64,000 nt of DNA, taken from assembly GCA_015059185.1 (NCBI GenBank), contig SVAY01000005.1, positions 36,450-100,449 on the forward strand, in the 5' to 3' direction. Made by a program: the position numbers and the translations under genes. The stretch's first letter is position 1. Every line of letters begins with the position of its first letter. The DNA comes from Erysipelotrichaceae bacterium (GTDB lineage Bacteria > Bacillota_I > Bacilli_A > RFN20 > CAG-826). The notes beneath the pieces were generated by a model. The model made no database searches. It was not told where the DNA came from and saw only the letters and a list, made by a program, of their open reading frames with translations. Positions 61,479-64,000 of this stretch are shown piece by piece.

Positions 61479-62420
61479 CTAAAATCTCATCCAACAATTC
61501 TTTAAAAACAGTTTAATTGATACTAATTCTTTATCTTCGTAATAGTTAACAAGATTCTTTTTAAATTCATCAACTTTGCTATAATCGATTACAAGCAAAC
61601 CCTGTCCTTTAGAAATCAAGTAATGATTCGCATATATAACAGCAGTTCTTTTATTGCCGTCATTGTAGATTTGAGTCTTCATAACATAAAGGCATAGCTC
61701 TATGGCCTTATCAATATCGTCTAATTTGCTTTCCAATAAGTCTCTAATATCTTGTTTTACTTTATCTTCAAATGGGATTGGCGGAATATAAGAAGAACCT
61801 CCGATTGTCACTGGTACGCCTCTTATTCTTCCGCCATCAGGAATTGCTAATAGACCTTCATTTACTAGCCTAGCAATATAAGAAGCTAAGTAATAATCAC
61901 TTGGAGCTTGAATAACATCTTTATCTAAAATGAACTGCCAGGCGTGCTTTAAATTAATAATCTTTTGAACGTCTTCAGCCTTAACATTTTTAACGATGCC
62001 ATTATCAATAATTGCTTCGGTATCTGGAAAAGTGGTCCCCACGCCTTCTAATACTGCTTGATCATAAATAATTTTTTTCATATTAGAACGAGCAAAATCT
62101 AAATTGAGAACAACTCTGTCTGACAATTCTTCTTCCCTATAGCCAAGTAAGGCCAGTTCTTTTTCAATTTGTCTAATTTCTTTTCGTATTGCTTTAGCTT
62201 CAACATTATTACGAAGCAAAATGGTATATAGTTCCTCGCTATATTCGCCAACATAAGTAGATTTAACTTTGTCTAATTCTCTTTTACGAATATATACATA
62301 TCTTTTATTAGAGATTGTCTTAATCTCCGGAGTGCCATCGTATGGTAAAAGATTTAAACGTGCTTGTAGCTCAGCGCGTCTGTTGAGTAACTCTTGAATT
62401 TTAGAAACTAAATTTTCCAT
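61479..62420 (-). CDS. Fic-like protein with catalytic His replaced by Gln
   Basis: 313 residues from ATG 62420 behind AAGGAGG; the frame extends to 62549 but that part overlaps an insertion-element end. The N-terminal 130 residues are helical with coiled-coil features. The Fic motif reads QIYNDGNKRTA (about 250-260), where the canonical sequence begins with His. Without that base AMP transfer is not expected, although nucleotide binding through GNKR may remain. Variants of this kind occur in Bacillota next to mobile elements. Its own dyad-flanked promoter lies at 62432-62480. Confidence 0.85.
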   Translation of the reverse strand: MENLVSKIQELLNRRAELQARLNLLPYDGTPEIKTISNKRYVYIRKRELDKVKSTYVGEYSEELYTILLRNNVEAKAIRKEIRQIEKELALLGYREEELSDRVVLNLDFARSNMKKIIYDQAVLEGVGTTFPDTEAIIDNGIVKNVKAEDVQKIINLKHAWQFILDKDVIQAPSDYYLASYIARLVNEGLLAIPDGGRIRGVPVTIGGSSYIPPIPFEDKVKQDIRDLLESKLDDIDKAIELCLYVMKTQIYNDGNKRTAVIYANHYLISKGQGLLVIDYSKVDEFKKNLVNYYEDKELVSIKLFLKNCWMRF

Positions 62421-62431
62421 ACAATACCTCC

Positions 62432-62480
62432 TTAGGGAACTTTTCGCTTTGATTATATTATATTTGTTCCCTAAATTAAA
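62432..62480 (-). promoter_or_regulatory. Promoter of the Fic-like gene flanked by a perfect dyad
   Basis: TTAGGGAAC (62432-62440) and GTTCCCTAA (62466-62474) are perfect inverted repeats. Between them on the minus strand is TATAAT (62452-62457), with a TTTAAT -35-like hexamer 17 bases upstream (62475-62480). Confidence 0.75.
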
Positions 62481-62531
62481 TATAAATTGTGCTCTAACAC
62501 AAGCAAAAAGAAATGTTTCCAATAACAACGG

Positions 62532-62574
62532 GTGACATACTCCCACCACTTATAGAAGTGGGGATTTCTTGCTC
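62532..62574 (-). mobile_element. Orphan IS200/IS605-type hairpin end, inverted
   Basis: GTGACATACTCCCACCAC through AGTGGGGATTTCTTGCTC, the reverse complement of the ends at 59382 and 62751. Confidence 0.78.
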
Positions 62575-62631
62575 GATGACTCTAATGAGCCAAGCATAAA
62601 CAAGCTACTAAAAGGTTTAAAAGGCAAAATC

Positions 62632-62694
62632 GACATTTTTATCAGTGCTGAGGTTTTTGTCAAGTCTATTATATAATTAGCGTTCTTGTTTAAA
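62632..62694. repeat. Right arm of a long-range inverted repeat
   Basis: Reverse complement of 53237-53305. On the plus strand a frame from 62575 reads through NKLLKGLKGKIDIFISAEVF to VKSII and a stop, likely the tail of a lost gene. Confidence 0.8.
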
Positions 62695-62750
62695 CTATTT
62701 TATTACCATCGTCTAATTAAGTGTATATCCTACTTATTTAACGAAATATA

Positions 62751-62788
62751 GCAAGTCCCCACTTCTATAAGTGGTGGGAGCATGTCAC
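62751..62788 (+). mobile_element. Orphan IS200/IS605-type hairpin end
   Basis: GCAAGTCCCCACTTCTATAA, then GTGGTGGGAGCATGTCAC. It faces the copy at 62532; the two bracket 257 bp without a transposase. Confidence 0.75.
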
Positions 62789-62983
62789 GAAACGTATAAT
62801 CAATTTTTCTAACCATAAACGCTTTTTACTAACCAAAACATATATTAAATTAGGCAGTAAATCTATATAACTAGGCAAAAAAATATTGAAATGATTCTTA
62901 ATCTCAACTGCATAGTACCACTACTATCAAAGGGGTTCTTTTTTTAATAGAGGACAAACCATGTCCTCACACTTAATATTGAC

Positions 62984-63550
62984 AGCGTATTAAACTATAA
63001 GCACATTGGAACCCAGTGAAGTCATCTTGCTGATGGCTGGGGCCTAACCAAAAGAGGAACGGAATGTGGGATACTGTATTCCTAGTACAAGACCAGTAAT
63101 GGTATCCGGGACTAATAAACCGCTTTGGTTAGTGGCGCAATACGCTCTTCGATGTAAACAGACACCAGGACAGGCACGACAAGAGGCTCCGTAGAAATAC
63201 GTCCCACGAGATGATGTTAGCCTAGGAAACTAATATCTTCGTTCCTAAAGGAAGTGCTCGGCTTGATGGTAAGTAATTACCTATAACTGACTTGGTGGGT
63301 ACTTGTAGGGGAACGCCGGAATGCGAATATTCAAAAAGAATGATCTTGTTCCTGCTGAAGCTCCCTGAAGGTTGAAGGACTATTTAGATTCCTCCCTAGA
63401 TTCCGGTTAGCAATAACCCATTCCAGAAGTAAAAGGGCCGCTCCCTCTTACTCAGCCTGGCGTGCTAGTGTGTGAATAACAAATTAGAGTAATTATTGTA
63501 TGACGAAGGTCGCCAGTGAGATTAGTAGGCGTAATACCTACTTTTCTTTT
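62984..63550 (+). ncRNA. Large structured RNA, candidate ROOL class
   Basis: About 565 bases, clearly richer in G+C than its surroundings and without open frames. A long-range stem AGCGTATT/AATACGCT (62984-62991 with 63139-63146) frames the 5' third. Local hairpins include CATTGG/CCAGTG (63004-63018), GTCATC/GATGGC (63021-63037), CGTA-GAAA-TACG with a GNRA loop (63190-63201), GGAAC/GTTCC (about 63310-63352), GGTTA/TAACC (about 63404-63418) and GTAA-AGGG/CCCT-TTAC (about 63428-63451). An AGTAGG/CCTACT terminator with a T-rich tail (63524-63550) ends it. A TAATAT -10-like box (62974-62979) fits the start. Size, ornate folding and low-GC Gram-positive context suggest ROOL; GOLLD or a new class are alternatives. 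No sequence comparison was possible. Confidence 0.62.
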
Positions 63551-63787
63551 TATATAAAAAGTGAAAAAGAAAACATCCCCACTGAGGATGTCCAAGGCAG
63601 ATACCTCAAAGATATCTGCGAAAGTATTAACAACGTCAATACTTCCTGTTCCATCGTTTTCGATACGGCGTAAGTTTCTTACACTGTATCCGACGATATC
63701 TGCTAAGTAGTCCTGTGTCCAGTTTCTACTTAGTCTAAGTTGTTTGATTGTTTGACCAACCAAATGCGAGTCTATTAATTTGCTCAT
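63452..63787 (-). CDS. XRE regulator whose 3' end is antisense to the structured RNA
   Basis: 111 residues. The HTH domain is complete (IKQLRLSRNWTQDYLADIVGYSVRNLRRIE, about 14-45) and the fold ends near residue 70. The last 20-30 residues are encoded opposite the 3' end and terminator of the RNA on the plus strand, so part of the C-terminus may be non-essential read-through. AGGAGG gives a good ribosome site. It may regulate the RNA, the region or a gene outside the window. Confidence 0.78.
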   Translation of the reverse strand: MSKLIDSHLVGQTIKQLRLSRNWTQDYLADIVGYSVRNLRRIENDGTGSIDVVNTFADIFEVSALDILSGDVFFFTFYIKRKVGITPTNLTGDLRHTIITLICYSHTSTPG

Positions 63788-64000
63788 AACTACCTCCTAA
63801 TTTAGATTAATAAACCTTATAGAAAGATCTTTATGACTCGCTCGGTAGTTTTTAAATGAGCCTCATTATTATATGAGTTAATATTTGTATTATCAATAGC
63901 AAAATAGAACTTAAAATGGAAAACTTGAATTCTTAAACTAAATTCCGTTTTTCTTCGGAAAGATGATTTTACCCTGATAATGTATAATAAAATCTCCTGT
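63788..64000. other. Intergenic end of window
   Basis: No gene seen. It has a small TTCCG...CGGAA hairpin (about 63942-63960) and a GATTTTA...TAAAATC pair near the end. Confidence 0.4.

Noticed and set aside
62421..62549. N-terminal extension of the Fic-like protein (43 extra residues)
   Set aside because: It crosses the gene's own promoter dyad and an insertion-element end; ATG 62420 has a strong ribosome site.
62979..62984. TTGACA as the -35 box of the structured RNA
   Set aside because: It overlaps the first paired stem of the RNA and no -10 follows at the right distance; TAATAT at 62974-62979 fits the start better.
62984..63550. Group II or group I intron
   Set aside because: No domain V-like hairpin, no reverse transcriptase or homing endonuclease frame, and no interrupted gene around it.
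1..64000. tRNA or rRNA genes
   Set aside because: No T-loop consensus with matching acceptor stem, and no rRNA-like block, was seen on either strand.
1..64000. Complete prophage
   Set aside because: No capsid, terminase, tail, integrase or lysis genes are present, although the ImmA/XRE pair and DUF4417 are often phage-linked.

Overview
The window is AT-rich, standard-code (UGA is used as a stop, UGG for Trp) DNA from a low-GC Gram-positive bacterium. Strong AGGAGG-type ribosome sites, YhaM, RecX, CsoR-CopA, a glycolipid-type glycosyltransferase, InlB/FIVAR-like surface proteins and a B. subtilis-like uL15 domain point to Bacillota, most likely a gut- or rumen-associated Bacilli/Erysipelotrichia/RF39-like lineage. 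That placement is inference; no rRNA or tRNA gene was seen to confirm it.

Layout. 1-8.2 kb is mostly conserved chromosome: the end of a PrsA-like protein, two tandem CNNM/CBS proteins, a HIT protein, then a leftward overlapping operon (flippase-like membrane protein, glycosyltransferase, recX, yhaM) and a membrane XRE regulator. 8.4-13.8 kb encodes two cell-surface proteins, one with about six internal repeats. 13.9-20.3 kb holds a dinJ-yafQ toxin-antitoxin pair, a copper-efflux operon (csoR-copA with a CopZ domain fused in frame at the end and a second, internal start), and an iron operon (feoA-feoB-Cys-rich protein) behind a promoter with two identical dyads. 20.3-30.6 kb carries an orphan RelB, a GDPD/MFS pair, an orphan Phd, a HAD phosphatase, an AAA/DUF4143 ATPase, LemA with a membrane partner, and an NSS transporter.

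30.6-52.8 kb mixes ATPases, a HipB/HipT-like kinase module, MscS, and very large surface proteins. One of 2178 residues runs from a beta-helix ectodomain through the membrane to three intracellular repeats and a C-terminal uL15-like domain. 52.8-64 kb is a plastic island: iteron-like arrays, a 790-residue PI3K/HipA-like kinase with at least two decayed copies of its 3' end, an orphan BECR-type nuclease toxin with a CPCC-type partner and DUF4417, an ImmA/XRE pair, another ATPase, a Fic-like protein without its catalytic His, three orphan IS200/IS605-type hairpin ends, a 60-70 bp inverted repeat pair about 9.4 kb apart, and a large structured RNA (about 62984-63550) resembling the ROOL class in size and context.

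Two themes tie the accessory genes together. First, five ATPases (24948, 30636, 48756, 51431, 60009) all join an N-terminal P-loop AAA module to a C-terminal nuclease-like or DUF234-like part. Three have tandem repeats at or just outside their promoters: two with an exact 33-bp period and a shared core, one with a 15-bp period. Second, several accessory genes (hipB, TetR, two ATPases) have the -10 hexamer exactly six bases before the start codon and little or no ribosome site, so their mRNAs should be leaderless. All functional statements are made by reading motifs; no database search was possible.
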